This document shows positions 15,229 through 23,700 of a stretch of 64,000 nucleotides of DNA, piece by piece. Origin of the DNA: Candidatus Defluviilinea proxima. GTDB taxonomy: Bacteria > Chloroflexota > Anaerolineae > Anaerolineales > Villigracilaceae. The notes below the pieces were generated by a model, which was not told where the DNA came from, made no database searches, and was given only the letters and a program-made list of their open reading frames with translations. Both the position numbers and the translations under genes were made by a program. Every line of letters starts with the position of its first letter. The stretch's first letter is position 1. Where the stretch lies: NCBI GenBank assembly GCA_016721115.1, contig JADKIW010000001.1, forward strand, positions 1,627,501 to 1,691,500, written 5' to 3'.

Positions 15229-17030
15229 GTGCGTAGCTCTCCTTTTGCTTTGACAGTTTTCTTCATGCCGATGGTGTACATGGGTGAGAAGGAAAATCCC
15301 TCGCGGAAGTATCCAACGGCTTCGGCATCTGTCCGCATGGATAACAGCGAGGCAATTTGGGGGACAACTGCTTCAGCGTAATGAACATTTTCCAACTCCG
15401 ACTCACGGCACTGGTAGGCGTAGTCAATGGATTCGGTTTTGTTTGTGTTGGTCAATGTCAAACGAATGCCTGTCATATCTTCTGGGTATTCGGTGGTGCC
15501 GTAACAGGCGGTGATGTATTCGTCTATGGAAATTTCAGTCTCGGGGTCGGTTGAATCGAGGATGCGTCGGATGATCTCTACTTCGCCTGTGTCCTCTGCC
15601 AAGCGGAAGACACTTTGCACTGTGACAGAGAAATCTGCAAACTCGATCGTGACTGGGTCGAGGGTAACGATGCGCGTGTCGCCTTCTTCAGAGAACGATG
15701 CAAGCGTGCGGCAGGTGCAGAGATCAACCTGTTCACTTCCATGACCGATCTTACAACTCTTGACTGCGCCTTCGCCTGCATAATGTGTGAAGTAACCAGC
15801 GCGATACAACGATTGCACGAGGAACGGATACGAGGCATCTTGATTGGCTTTCGTGCCGACGCCAACAGGGCGAATGATCTTTGCCGCATAAGGACGCAGA
15901 TCAACCATCGCGCCACCTTGGTTCATATCGAGGCAGAAACGCATGTGTGGATCGGCATACCAGAACATCTGGCGTTTCGAGCCGTAGAGAATATCTTTCC
16001 AGAGCGTGCATTCAGGGCGAGAGTAGGGACGGTCTTGACGATACACATCGGCGAATTCGCTCATGGTCAGGTCTTGCAGTTGTCCCTGCTTTTTGAGTTC
16101 GCCGTAATATGCCATGCCGTCTTCGTAGCTCTTGAGCAGAAAGGCGTAATCAGATTCCCAACGTCCGCCTTTGCTCATCCAGCCTGGGCCGACGAACATC
16201 ATGTTGTACGAATAACCGCGATTGTATTTGACCATCGAGCGGTACTGGTCAACGATATTTTTGAAGTAGGGGAGTTCCTTGCCTTCGTATACCATGCCGC
16301 GCAAAATGTTTTGTGGATGCGTCCCGTAGTAAGAGCCTGGACCGTCGAAGACAGCCATTAGATCACGTGAAAGATGCGGAATGGCAACGATGCCGATGTC
16401 ATCACTTTCATCTGATGCGATGCAGTGGATGTTGCGCTTGGAGGGTATCCACGGATTCCACGGACCACCGTCCATGAGTGTGTACCAGGAATTGTTGGCG
16501 TTCCAATAGGCTTTGGGACCTTCCTCCCAACAAGTCGCCACAGCGGCCTTGACCATCGGATATTTTTCTTTGATGTAGTTGACCAACTCGGCGTCCATGT
16601 AATAGGAGCCAGTGGAGGTGGGGTAGAAGCCAAAGACTTCGTGGAACTTGCCAAAGACCTCGTCCACGATCTTGCGTTTGTCTTCCATTGAGAAGAGCCA
16701 GATGGCAAGTTCTTTCGACTTGAACTTCTCACGAAATTCCTTGCATTGGATTCCCAAAAACGTGGAGCCGATCTCATCTCCAAAGGTGGCATGATGCTCT
16801 TTGGCGATTGCAACAGCCTCGGCGTTGAAAAGACTCGCGTATGTCATCTGGATGGTGGTGCGCAGTCCATTCTCATGAGCGATCCGTTGTTGCGTGCGGA
16901 AGATGTCGAGTGATTCTTGTAAAACAGTATTGCGGGTCAGGTCCTCGACCTTGCCCTGCTCTGCTTCCTTTTGAATATATTCTGGCACCATTTCGGGGCG
17001 ATGAATAATGTTTATATAAAATGAGTTCAT
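15201..17030 (-). CDS. Unrecognised 609-residue protein of galactan operon, possible carbohydrate-active enzyme
   Basis: A cytoplasmic-type protein (no signal peptide) between the exported GH53 and GH42 genes. I do not recognise the family with certainty; it may belong to one of the DUF families with a polysaccharide-deacetylase-like barrel. The first 400 residues are rich in aromatic and acidic residues, with stretches such as FGDEIGSTFLG (about 90-100), PTSTGSYYMD (about 136-145), CWEEGPKAYWNANNSW and MFVGPGWMSKGGRWESDY, which look like an active-site cleft. The last 170 residues are predicted beta strands (TRIVTLDPVTIEF, VTVQSVFRL), like the terminal sandwich of many glycosidases. Operon position supports a role with galactan fragments. 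Catalytic residues cannot be assigned. Confidence 0.6.
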   Translation of the reverse strand: MNSFYINIIHRPEMVPEYIQKEAEQGKVEDLTRNTVLQESLDIFRTQQRIAHENGLRTTIQMTYASLFNAEAVAIAKEHHATFGDEIGSTFLGIQCKEFREKFKSKELAIWLFSMEDKRKIVDEVFGKFHEVFGFYPTSTGSYYMDAELVNYIKEKYPMVKAAVATCWEEGPKAYWNANNSWYTLMDGGPWNPWIPSKRNIHCIASDESDDIGIVAIPHLSRDLMAVFDGPGSYYGTHPQNILRGMVYEGKELPYFKNIVDQYRSMVKYNRGYSYNMMFVGPGWMSKGGRWESDYAFLLKSYEDGMAYYGELKKQGQLQDLTMSEFADVYRQDRPYSRPECTLWKDILYGSKRQMFWYADPHMRFCLDMNQGGAMVDLRPYAAKIIRPVGVGTKANQDASYPFLVQSLYRAGYFTHYAGEGAVKSCKIGHGSEQVDLCTCRTLASFSEEGDTRIVTLDPVTIEFADFSVTVQSVFRLAEDTGEVEIIRRILDSTDPETEISIDEYITACYGTTEYPEDMTGIRLTLTNTNKTESIDYAYQCRESELENVHYAEAVVPQIASLLSMRTDAEAVGYFREGFSFSPMYTIGMKKTVKAKGELRTWLKVAKAS

Positions 17031-17082
17031 ATTGTTCTCTGTTCAACCTGCGAAAAGAATGTGTCCTTGGCGAAGGCTGTGT

Positions 17083-18705
17083 TTATGGATTGAGATATTC
17101 TTCCAATGCCGGTAATGCACGATCATTGAAATCAAACAGGGCCTGGTTTTCCCAGGCGTTTTCAGACTTTGGGTTTTTTGTGTCCCAGCCATTGCCGGGC
17201 ACAGCGGTCCATGTAGCATCCCAATAAAAGACGCCCAAGCCGCGTCCGTTTGGTACACCGCGGACAACGGACATGACATCTCTTAGCATACGGCGTTGTC
17301 CATCTGGTGTGAACAGATAACCATCGGTGGCCATGTTCCTGTTGGCAATGTTAGCGAGGGTATCGTCTTCAAGGATGGTGAATGGATAAGCGAACTCGGC
17401 CACAACAACATCTTTGTCGTAACGTTCCGAAATATCATTGAGGTTGCCCTGCAGTTCTGCCAGAGTTCCATGCCAGAACGGATAATACGAAACGCCGATC
17501 ACATCGAATGGGACGTCCCTACGTGTGAGATTATCAAACACCCAATGTGACATTTCAACATCACCGCCTTCAGCGATGTGAAGCATTACACGCGTTTCAG
17601 GTGAACAGGCTTTGATAGCTTCATAACCTGTTGTGAGCAGCTTTGCCAGACCGTCCCAGTTTGCCGGGTCCCATGTGTGACCATCAGGCCACAGGATGCC
17701 GGAGTTGATCTCGTTGCCCACTTGAACCATGTCTGGTGGTGTGCCTTGTGCAATAAGACTATTGCACACATCGAATGTATGATCGTAAAGGGCTTGTTTG
17801 AGTCCTTCGAAATCTAAATCTTCCCATGCCTTAGGTTTATATTGCTTGCCGGGGTCTGCCCAATCATCTGAATAATGGAAGTCCACCAGAAGTTTGATGC
17901 CCTGACTCTTAAGCCTTGTTGCCATTTCAAGGATTTCGTTTTTATTGTGATAACCATCGGCAGGGTCCACCCATATGCGCAGGCGGGCATAATTCATTCC
18001 GTTATCTTTCAAGATTTGCAGAGCATCGGCCTCGGTCCCATCGGCATATTTATAGACGCCACCCTTATCCTCAGATTTTTTCAAGCTGGATATATCCGCG
18101 CCAAGGATGGAAAGCTCAGCTCGTCCCGGAACCAATTCGATATCATCGAAACTGGCCCAACTTTCAGACAAGCCAAATGAGTGCAAGTTAATCGTACATT
18201 GACCATCCGTTGCCTGATTAGCAACAACCAAGTGTATCCAACGATAACCGGGGGTTGTTGCAGGGATATACGCCCGCTTCTCTTCGCCCCCGCAACTGAG
18301 TGCCAGATATACTTCGACCTGTCCGCCGCTGGAACGGACCCACGCCTGCAACGTGTACCATCCATCTGCCAATCCGCTTACTACTTGTGATGTTTCCACA
18401 AGATGATTTTCGGATGCCTTATGTGTTAGACGCGAATCACTAAAGTGACCATTCTTCTCGACCATTACCGCTTCAGGCTTGCCGGTACTTGTCCAGCCTG
18501 CGAGAACCCCATCTGCCCCTTGTTCTTCAAAGCCAGGATTTACCAGTTCAATCGGGCCTGTCGCTGTAGGTTCGCTCTCCTGTGTAATAGTTGGCACACT
18601 TGGGGTTGCAGTGGGGGATGGTGAGGTACACCCAACAATGCCGCCAAATATTCCCAATAGAATGGCAATGGTTATCCAAATCCGCTTTTTTACAGGCATC
18701 CACAT
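17083..18705 (-). CDS. ganB: Exported GH53 endo-galactanase lipoprotein
   Basis: A 540-residue lipoprotein: N-terminal MWMPVKKR, a hydrophobic segment and lipobox GIVGC, then a Thr/Pro linker. Residues about 65-205 form a beta-sandwich carbohydrate-binding-like module (ELVNPGFEEQG start, WASFDDIELVPG end). The GH53 domain follows, with acid/base in QVGNEINSG and nucleophile in VVVAEFAYP. The chosen ATG at 18705 overlaps the stop of the upstream permease gene (TAATG), indicating translational coupling; a longer in-frame extension lies inside that gene and is rejected. It should sit on the outer face of the membrane and cut galactan into oligosaccharides for the adjacent importer. Confidence 0.93.
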   Translation of the reverse strand: MWMPVKKRIWITIAILLGIFGGIVGCTSPSPTATPSVPTITQESEPTATGPIELVNPGFEEQGADGVLAGWTSTGKPEAVMVEKNGHFSDSRLTHKASENHLVETSQVVSGLADGWYTLQAWVRSSGGQVEVYLALSCGGEEKRAYIPATTPGYRWIHLVVANQATDGQCTINLHSFGLSESWASFDDIELVPGRAELSILGADISSLKKSEDKGGVYKYADGTEADALQILKDNGMNYARLRIWVDPADGYHNKNEILEMATRLKSQGIKLLVDFHYSDDWADPGKQYKPKAWEDLDFEGLKQALYDHTFDVCNSLIAQGTPPDMVQVGNEINSGILWPDGHTWDPANWDGLAKLLTTGYEAIKACSPETRVMLHIAEGGDVEMSHWVFDNLTRRDVPFDVIGVSYYPFWHGTLAELQGNLNDISERYDKDVVVAEFAYPFTILEDDTLANIANRNMATDGYLFTPDGQRRMLRDVMSVVRGVPNGRGLGVFYWDATWTAVPGNGWDTKNPKSENAWENQALFDFNDRALPALEEYLNP

Positions 18706-19598
18706 TACCCTTTTACCGCGCCTTGGGTCAAGCCGCCTACGATCTGGTCTTGAAGGATAAGGTAAATTGCCATAATAGGTAGTGCTCCGATCAATACACC
18801 AGCCGCAAACACCCCCCATCGTTGATTGAATTGTGCGCCTGCGAAAACCTGTAATCCAACCATCAACGTGTATTGTTCACTTCCTTTGAGCAATACACGC
18901 GCGAGAATAAACTCACTGTAAGTGCCGATGTAGTTGAGGATCGCAATGACAACAAGTATCGGACGTAATAATGGCAGGATCAATCTTGTGAAGATCTGCC
19001 AATCTGTGGCTCCCTCCACCATGGCCGACTCGTCAATATCTCGCGGAATGGTGTCGAGGAAACCCTTCATCAGCCAGATGTTGATTCCCATGGCTCCGCC
19101 CAGATATACAAGGATGAGACTCGCGTGGGTATTTAATCCAAGGGATGGGAAGATATCTCCGATTTGTGAGATCATCAGAAATGTAGCTACAAGCGCCAAT
19201 AACGCGGGGAACACCTGTATAAGCAAAATAGCTTTAAGTAGTGTTTGGCGACCTCGGAAACGAAAACGTGAAAACGCATACGCCGCGATGGTTGTGATCG
19301 AAAGCGATAACACATCTGTGATCAAAGCGATCTTAAGTGAGTTGCCGAACCAGGTCCAAAATGGGAACTCGCCGGATGTCAACAAGGTTCGATAATTATC
19401 CAACCCCGGGTTCTTGGGGATCAATGTTTGTGTTGCCAGCGAACCTGTTGGATTAAATGATGCGGATATCACCCAAAGGATGGGAAACACAGAGAAGATG
19501 ATCAGAAAAACGGCAATGAACAAACGCAGACTTACACTGATCCTGCGTTGCACGCTGGTGGAAGTGATGAAACTTTGAAAAGACTTGGAATTAGACAT
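18705..19598 (-). CDS. ganQ: MalG/GanQ-type sugar ABC permease
   Basis: A 297-residue inner-membrane permease with six predicted helices. The EAA loop that docks the ATPase reads ESAMVEGATDWQIFTRLILP (about residues 200-219). The start ATG 19598 lies 8 bases inside the end of the ganP gene; a longer frame upstream would be internal to ganP. The C terminus GGLTQGAVKG is typical of MalG. With GanP it forms the transmembrane channel of a CUT1-family importer. No ATPase gene is present in the operon, as in Bacillus, where a shared MsmX-type ATPase serves several importers. Substrate is inferred from the flanking galactanase genes. Confidence 0.92.
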   Translation of the reverse strand: MSNSKSFQSFITSTSVQRRISVSLRLFIAVFLIIFSVFPILWVISASFNPTGSLATQTLIPKNPGLDNYRTLLTSGEFPFWTWFGNSLKIALITDVLSLSITTIAAYAFSRFRFRGRQTLLKAILLIQVFPALLALVATFLMISQIGDIFPSLGLNTHASLILVYLGGAMGINIWLMKGFLDTIPRDIDESAMVEGATDWQIFTRLILPLLRPILVVIAILNYIGTYSEFILARVLLKGSEQYTLMVGLQVFAGAQFNQRWGVFAAGVLIGALPIMAIYLILQDQIVGGLTQGAVKG

Positions 19599-21186
19599 TT
19601 TCACTGACCTCCTCCCACATGTTGGTATAACGGAACTGCAGGATGGTAATGGTGCCGACGATGAAGAAGATAACGATGGTGATCGCTGCCGCGAAGCCAT
19701 AATCCACGCCACGGCTGGCTGTGAAAGCCAGGTTATAGACATAACTGATCAAGATGTCCGTATGTCCCGCCGGGGTGGGCGTGCCGGCGATTGGCGGACC
19801 TCCCGCGTTGAAGATATAGATCAAGTTGAAGTTGTTGAAGTTGAATACGAATGAAGCGATCAACAAAGGACCAACAGCAACCAGTAACAGCGGCAATGTG
19901 ATCCTGCGGAATTGTTGCCATGCGTTTGCTCCATCAACCTGTGCCGCCGAATAGTAATCCTCAGGGATGGATTGCAAGGCACCACTACAAACCAACATGA
20001 AGTAGGGGTAACTCAACCAAAGATTGATGAGAAGAATAGCGACCTTGGCCCACCACTGATCGGTAAACCAGGGAGGCGCCCACCCAAACAGTGATTCGAG
20101 CATGCGGGAGACTACACCCAGTTCCGGGTTAAGCATGCCGCGCCAGATCAAAATGGTCAACAGGGCAGGGACAGTGTAGGGAATGATCAACAGAGATCGA
20201 ATGAGTCTTTTGAATGGAAAATTCTCATCGTTGAACATAATGGCGATAACGAGTCCCATCGCAAAGTTCAAAAGCAGACTCAAAATTGCAAAGGCAAAGT
20301 TCCACGCAACGATCCGCACCAATGGACCTCGCAAGGCGGGACTGACAAAAAACTCCTTGAAATTGGCAAATTGGACCATCTCAACAAACCCAGGCCGTAA
20401 TACCTGACCTGTTGATGATGTGAAAGTCCCTCGTAGGTTCCTGAATATATTCCCAGTTTCCTGTTCGATCATGGCATCTTGATCAGGATCGTAAACATAC
20501 TTGGGCAATAACTCAGCTGCTTCCTTTGGAGATCGAACCTGGATCGTTGTTCCTTCTTCTCCAAATCGGATTTCGGTCAGGTTTTTATCTGTTGCAGCTA
20601 TGATGGCGTTCAATCTTTTATAGCCTTCGATCTTTTCCGGAATACCGTTGCTGTCAAGTTCTCCGAGTCCCGCTTCGCCGGGTTGAGGTTGGGTAAGTGG
20701 TTCCCCCGGTTTTGCCAGATATGCATTTCCTTCCTCATCTTGAAGCCAGAGTACATAGTTATCTTCCGACGATTTAAATGCCGTCCATGAATATGCTTTT
20801 CCAGTTTCTGGCAGATATTTTTCCTTCTCGATCTGTACGACAGCCTGTTCCTTGGTGATCAGATGCCCTTCTCCATAATTTGTGAAGGAAACCCAGACTG
20901 TAAAAAAGATTGGGTATATCGTGAACAACCCCATAAGAATCAAGCCAATCGCCATCCAACGAATTGGATAGGCCTTCTGGCGCAGAAGTATAAAGTTTAC
21001 AAAGATTGCAATGATAAAGATTACACCCGCCAGTGGGAGGTAACCAAGAAATATTAGCTTACTGAGAATCCAAACTGCCGCAATATCTGTTGCGATTAGA
21101 AGTGCCAGCCGCAATAGCGAAGTCCCAATGTTCGTTCGGGATGATGTATCAGGCTTTGGAATGTTCTGGGATGTACTATTAGGCAT
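19591..21186 (-). CDS. ganP: MalF/GanP-type sugar ABC permease with large external domain
   Basis: A 531-residue permease. Several hydrophobic helices at the N terminus are followed by a soluble segment of about 190 residues (roughly 100-290), like the P2 loop of MalF that caps the binding protein. The C-terminal half has the transport helices and the EAA loop AAQVDGANAWQQFRRITLP. This long form is characteristic of maltose and galactan (GanP) importers, whereas many CUT1 permeases are about 300 residues. ATG 21186 follows GGAG. It overlaps ganQ by 8 bases and lies 88 bp after ganS. Confidence 0.93.
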   Translation of the reverse strand: MPNSTSQNIPKPDTSSRTNIGTSLLRLALLIATDIAAVWILSKLIFLGYLPLAGVIFIIAIFVNFILLRQKAYPIRWMAIGLILMGLFTIYPIFFTVWVSFTNYGEGHLITKEQAVVQIEKEKYLPETGKAYSWTAFKSSEDNYVLWLQDEEGNAYLAKPGEPLTQPQPGEAGLGELDSNGIPEKIEGYKRLNAIIAATDKNLTEIRFGEEGTTIQVRSPKEAAELLPKYVYDPDQDAMIEQETGNIFRNLRGTFTSSTGQVLRPGFVEMVQFANFKEFFVSPALRGPLVRIVAWNFAFAILSLLLNFAMGLVIAIMFNDENFPFKRLIRSLLIIPYTVPALLTILIWRGMLNPELGVVSRMLESLFGWAPPWFTDQWWAKVAILLINLWLSYPYFMLVCSGALQSIPEDYYSAAQVDGANAWQQFRRITLPLLLVAVGPLLIASFVFNFNNFNLIYIFNAGGPPIAGTPTPAGHTDILISYVYNLAFTASRGVDYGFAAAITIVIFFIVGTITILQFRYTNMWEEVSENV

Positions 21187-21274
21187 ATTGGCATCTCCAC
21201 ATCTTTAATCAGTACAAGAAAATAGAACGGAGGGCCGGAGAATTTCCCCGGCCCTCTTGTATAAAACAAGTTGG

Positions 21275-22858
21275 CTATTCAGTTACGACTTCTACCATAT
21301 GAGTTTCTGGATCATAGGTAAAGGTTACCTTACTATCAGCAGCCAGTTTGAGAGCGTAATCGCCACCCGATGTTGTTCCATCGGAGCCGTAGCTCACAGT
21401 CCAGGAGCCGTCCAGGGCAACTTTGAATGCATAATCACCAGCAGGTAGATCAACAGTGAGTCTATAGAGCCCATCATCGCCCTTTTCCATAGCGGTTGCC
21501 TGACAGGCGGGATCCCACTCAGCGCCACACTCTGTCTTGGCTTGATAGCTACCAGGCAGGTTAACCATTCCAGCAAGTGCACCTGAGATCAAGGAACGGA
21601 CCTGATTCGCGGCTTCGGTCATGGCCTCTTCCGGGGTCTGTTCGCCGGTCACGGCCAGTGTAATACCGTTATCGGCAGCGGTCCACACGGAACCCATTTC
21701 AGGGATGTTTGGCATGGGCATTGCATTGGTACCAGCTTCACCCATGGCTTTCAGGTCGGGGTCGTTGGTGGTGGCCAAAACGGATTTGAATGAAGAGGGG
21801 CGCAGGCCGGTTTCGTAGAGCAATTGCATTGTATCTTCTGTGGCAACAAATTCGGTCAGGAAGGCTTGAGCAAGCAAGGCATTCTCGCTGAAAGCATTGA
21901 CCATGAAACCCTGTACGCCGAGGAACGGAACACCTTCATCGGGGAAGAACGGAGCCACGGCATATGGGACACCTGAGGCGCGGATGCGATCCAATGCCCA
22001 CGGGCCCGCCATCAAGAAGGGGATCTTTCCAGTTTCAAACAACGAGTGAGCGGTTTCGTAATCGAAGGTGTTTGGCATGAGACCTTCTTTGACTGCATCG
22101 GCCATCCATGTCACACCGGCGATCTCGCCAGCGCTGTCAAGACCAACATCATTAGGATTCCATGCGCCCTTATCGTCCACGCCAAATACATAACCTTTAA
22201 AAGCAGTTTGGATCGGCAATGCATTGTATAGAGGCCCAGAGGAGACTGCGATGGCGTAATCCACTTTGCCTTCTGCCTTTAGAGCGCGGCTGATCTCAAG
22301 AACCTCCGCCCAGGTTGTAGGCGGTTCTGGCACCAGTTCGGTATTGTAGAAGAAGCCGATGTTCTCAGATGCGTATGGCAGACCATAAAGTTTGCCATCG
22401 GTATAAGTAAACGCATCCAGGTTTGACTGAACGAATTCATCTTTCTTATCACCAAGGTCGATGGGGGCTACGAGACCGCTCTCAGTTAATGAACCAAGCC
22501 AGTCATGTACACCGACGAAGATATCGGGGCCTTCTCCAGCCGGAATAGCAATGATCGCCTGGGAGCGAATATCTTGAACTTTGCCCAGGTCTTCGACAAC
22601 AAGCGCAACATTATATTCAGCGAGGAATTCGTCTGCGAGTCCTTGCAAAATAGGTGTGCGGGTGTCGTCTGCCCATATGGTTAAAGTCGCCGCAGGTTCA
22701 GCCGGTTTCTCTGTGGGTACTGCGGTTGGTTCAACAGGCGCGGCGGTTTCCGCCGGTTGTTCAGCAGGTGCTTCGGTTACAGGTGCGGCTCCACCGCAGG
22801 CAGACAGCAAAAGCCCAAGCACAGTGATGAACGAAAACAACGTTACTAACTTTTTCAT
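21275..22858 (-). CDS. ganS: Sugar-binding lipoprotein with C-terminal X25-like module
   Basis: A 527-residue CUT1 binding protein. It starts at ATG 22858 after AGGAG, with lipobox LLSAC and an Ala/Pro/Glu linker to about residue 60. The two-lobe binding domain spans about 60-425 (TLTIWADDTR, GPDIFVG, YGLPYASENIGFFYN, PWALDRI). A further 95 residues then begin near LPGSYQAKTECGAEWDPAC and continue DGLYRLTVDLPAGDYAFKVA and SWTVSYGSDG, ending VTFTYDPETH. This matches the X25 beta module known from pullulanases and is not part of ordinary binding proteins. The gene heads the galactan operon and faces GanPQ. An ATTATA at 22930-22935 could be the -10 box of its promoter on the minus strand. Confidence 0.92.
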   Translation of the reverse strand: MKKLVTLFSFITVLGLLLSACGGAAPVTEAPAEQPAETAAPVEPTAVPTEKPAEPAATLTIWADDTRTPILQGLADEFLAEYNVALVVEDLGKVQDIRSQAIIAIPAGEGPDIFVGVHDWLGSLTESGLVAPIDLGDKKDEFVQSNLDAFTYTDGKLYGLPYASENIGFFYNTELVPEPPTTWAEVLEISRALKAEGKVDYAIAVSSGPLYNALPIQTAFKGYVFGVDDKGAWNPNDVGLDSAGEIAGVTWMADAVKEGLMPNTFDYETAHSLFETGKIPFLMAGPWALDRIRASGVPYAVAPFFPDEGVPFLGVQGFMVNAFSENALLAQAFLTEFVATEDTMQLLYETGLRPSSFKSVLATTNDPDLKAMGEAGTNAMPMPNIPEMGSVWTAADNGITLAVTGEQTPEEAMTEAANQVRSLISGALAGMVNLPGSYQAKTECGAEWDPACQATAMEKGDDGLYRLTVDLPAGDYAFKVALDGSWTVSYGSDGTTSGGDYALKLAADSKVTFTYDPETHMVEVVTE

Positions 22859-22983
22859 GGCACTTCTTCTCCTTTTTGGTTTCTGGTTTCTTTCTGACAA
22901 TAGGGGCAATTCGCCCAATATCTATATCGATTATAGGGAACGACACATAAAAAGACTTGCCTAAAAACTGGATGTTTTTGTCA

Positions 22984-23427
22984 CTAAACTGGATTAATGG
23001 GGGCCTGTGCCTGTTCCTCAGCCTTGGATGCCCGGTTCTCCAATTTGGATTTGACAGCTGCACTCACAGTAGATGAAAAGCTATCAAACACTAACGGGTG
23101 CAGGAGACAATAGTCCGCGCCCAATTCGTGCGTTCTTGCCTGATCGAACACCGAGGAACACACAATGATCGGGATATCGAAATTCGTCAACTCCACTGCC
23201 AAAGACTGCGCCCCTTCCAGAATTTCCACGGATGGGAAAATTACCGCTACAGGTTCAGACTTTCGAATTGCCTCTGCCGACAATGAGCTTTCTTCCACCC
23301 TTACAGGATATCCGATGCGCTCCGCATATCGTTGAAGCAGGTAATGTAAGGATGAATCGCCTCCTACAACCACAATATCAGGGTGTTGCTTGGAGGGGGA
23401 TGTTGATAATGAATCCATCATAGACAT
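22984..23427 (-). CDS. Stand-alone degenerate response-regulator receiver
   Basis: A 147-residue protein with the alpha/beta pattern of a CheY-like receiver: DIVVVGGDSSLHYLLQRYAE (about 17-36), AVIFPS at the third strand, IIVCSS at the fourth, and DYCLLHPL near residue 107. The phosphoacceptor Asp at the end of strand 3 is replaced (FPS), one of the acidic pair is gone, and the usual Lys of strand 5 is His. It therefore should not be phosphorylated. There is no output domain. It lies between the large hybrid regulator and ganS on the same strand, so it may modulate that regulator or be a leftover receiver. The start is uncertain among three nearby ATGs. Confidence 0.6.
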   Translation of the reverse strand: MSMMDSLSTSPSKQHPDIVVVGGDSSLHYLLQRYAERIGYPVRVEESSLSAEAIRKSEPVAVIFPSVEILEGAQSLAVELTNFDIPIIVCSSVFDQARTHELGADYCLLHPLVFDSFSSTVSAAVKSKLENRASKAEEQAQAPINPV

Positions 23428-23521
23428 AATTGTATTGAACTCACAGGATTCTGTCTTGTTGATGTACGGACTGTTTTTGACAATTAGCGGGAAAAATGAA
23501 CTACATTACGGCGGAATCAAA

Positions 23522-23561
23522 AACCAGACACCTCGCCTCTTTCCTAACGGGGTGTCTGGTT
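23522..23561. repeat. Inverted repeat, possible terminator
   Basis: AACCAGACACC (23522-23532) pairs with GGTGTCTGGTT (23551-23561). It lies in the 273-bp gap between the two regulator genes. On the minus strand TTTTGATT follows the stem, which could terminate transcription of the upstream gene. Confidence 0.4.
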
Positions 23562-23646
23562 CTATTTCGATAGATTTTTCTACACTGATAAAGCTATGTC
23601 ACTCCTTCGGAGTTGGAAATAAACTCTTTTATGTATACAAAGATAC

Positions 23647-23684
23647 CATCCCTTCGGGATTGTGCGAAACAACCCGAAGGGATG
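23647..23684 (-). terminator. Hairpin after the hybrid regulator gene
   Basis: CATCCCTTCGGG and CCCGAAGGGATG form a perfect 12-bp stem with a 14-base loop. It begins 17 bp after the stop of the 1189-residue regulator. The U-tract is poor, so termination strength is uncertain. Confidence 0.5.
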
Positions 23685-23700
23685 ACATGCTTTTTAGGAT

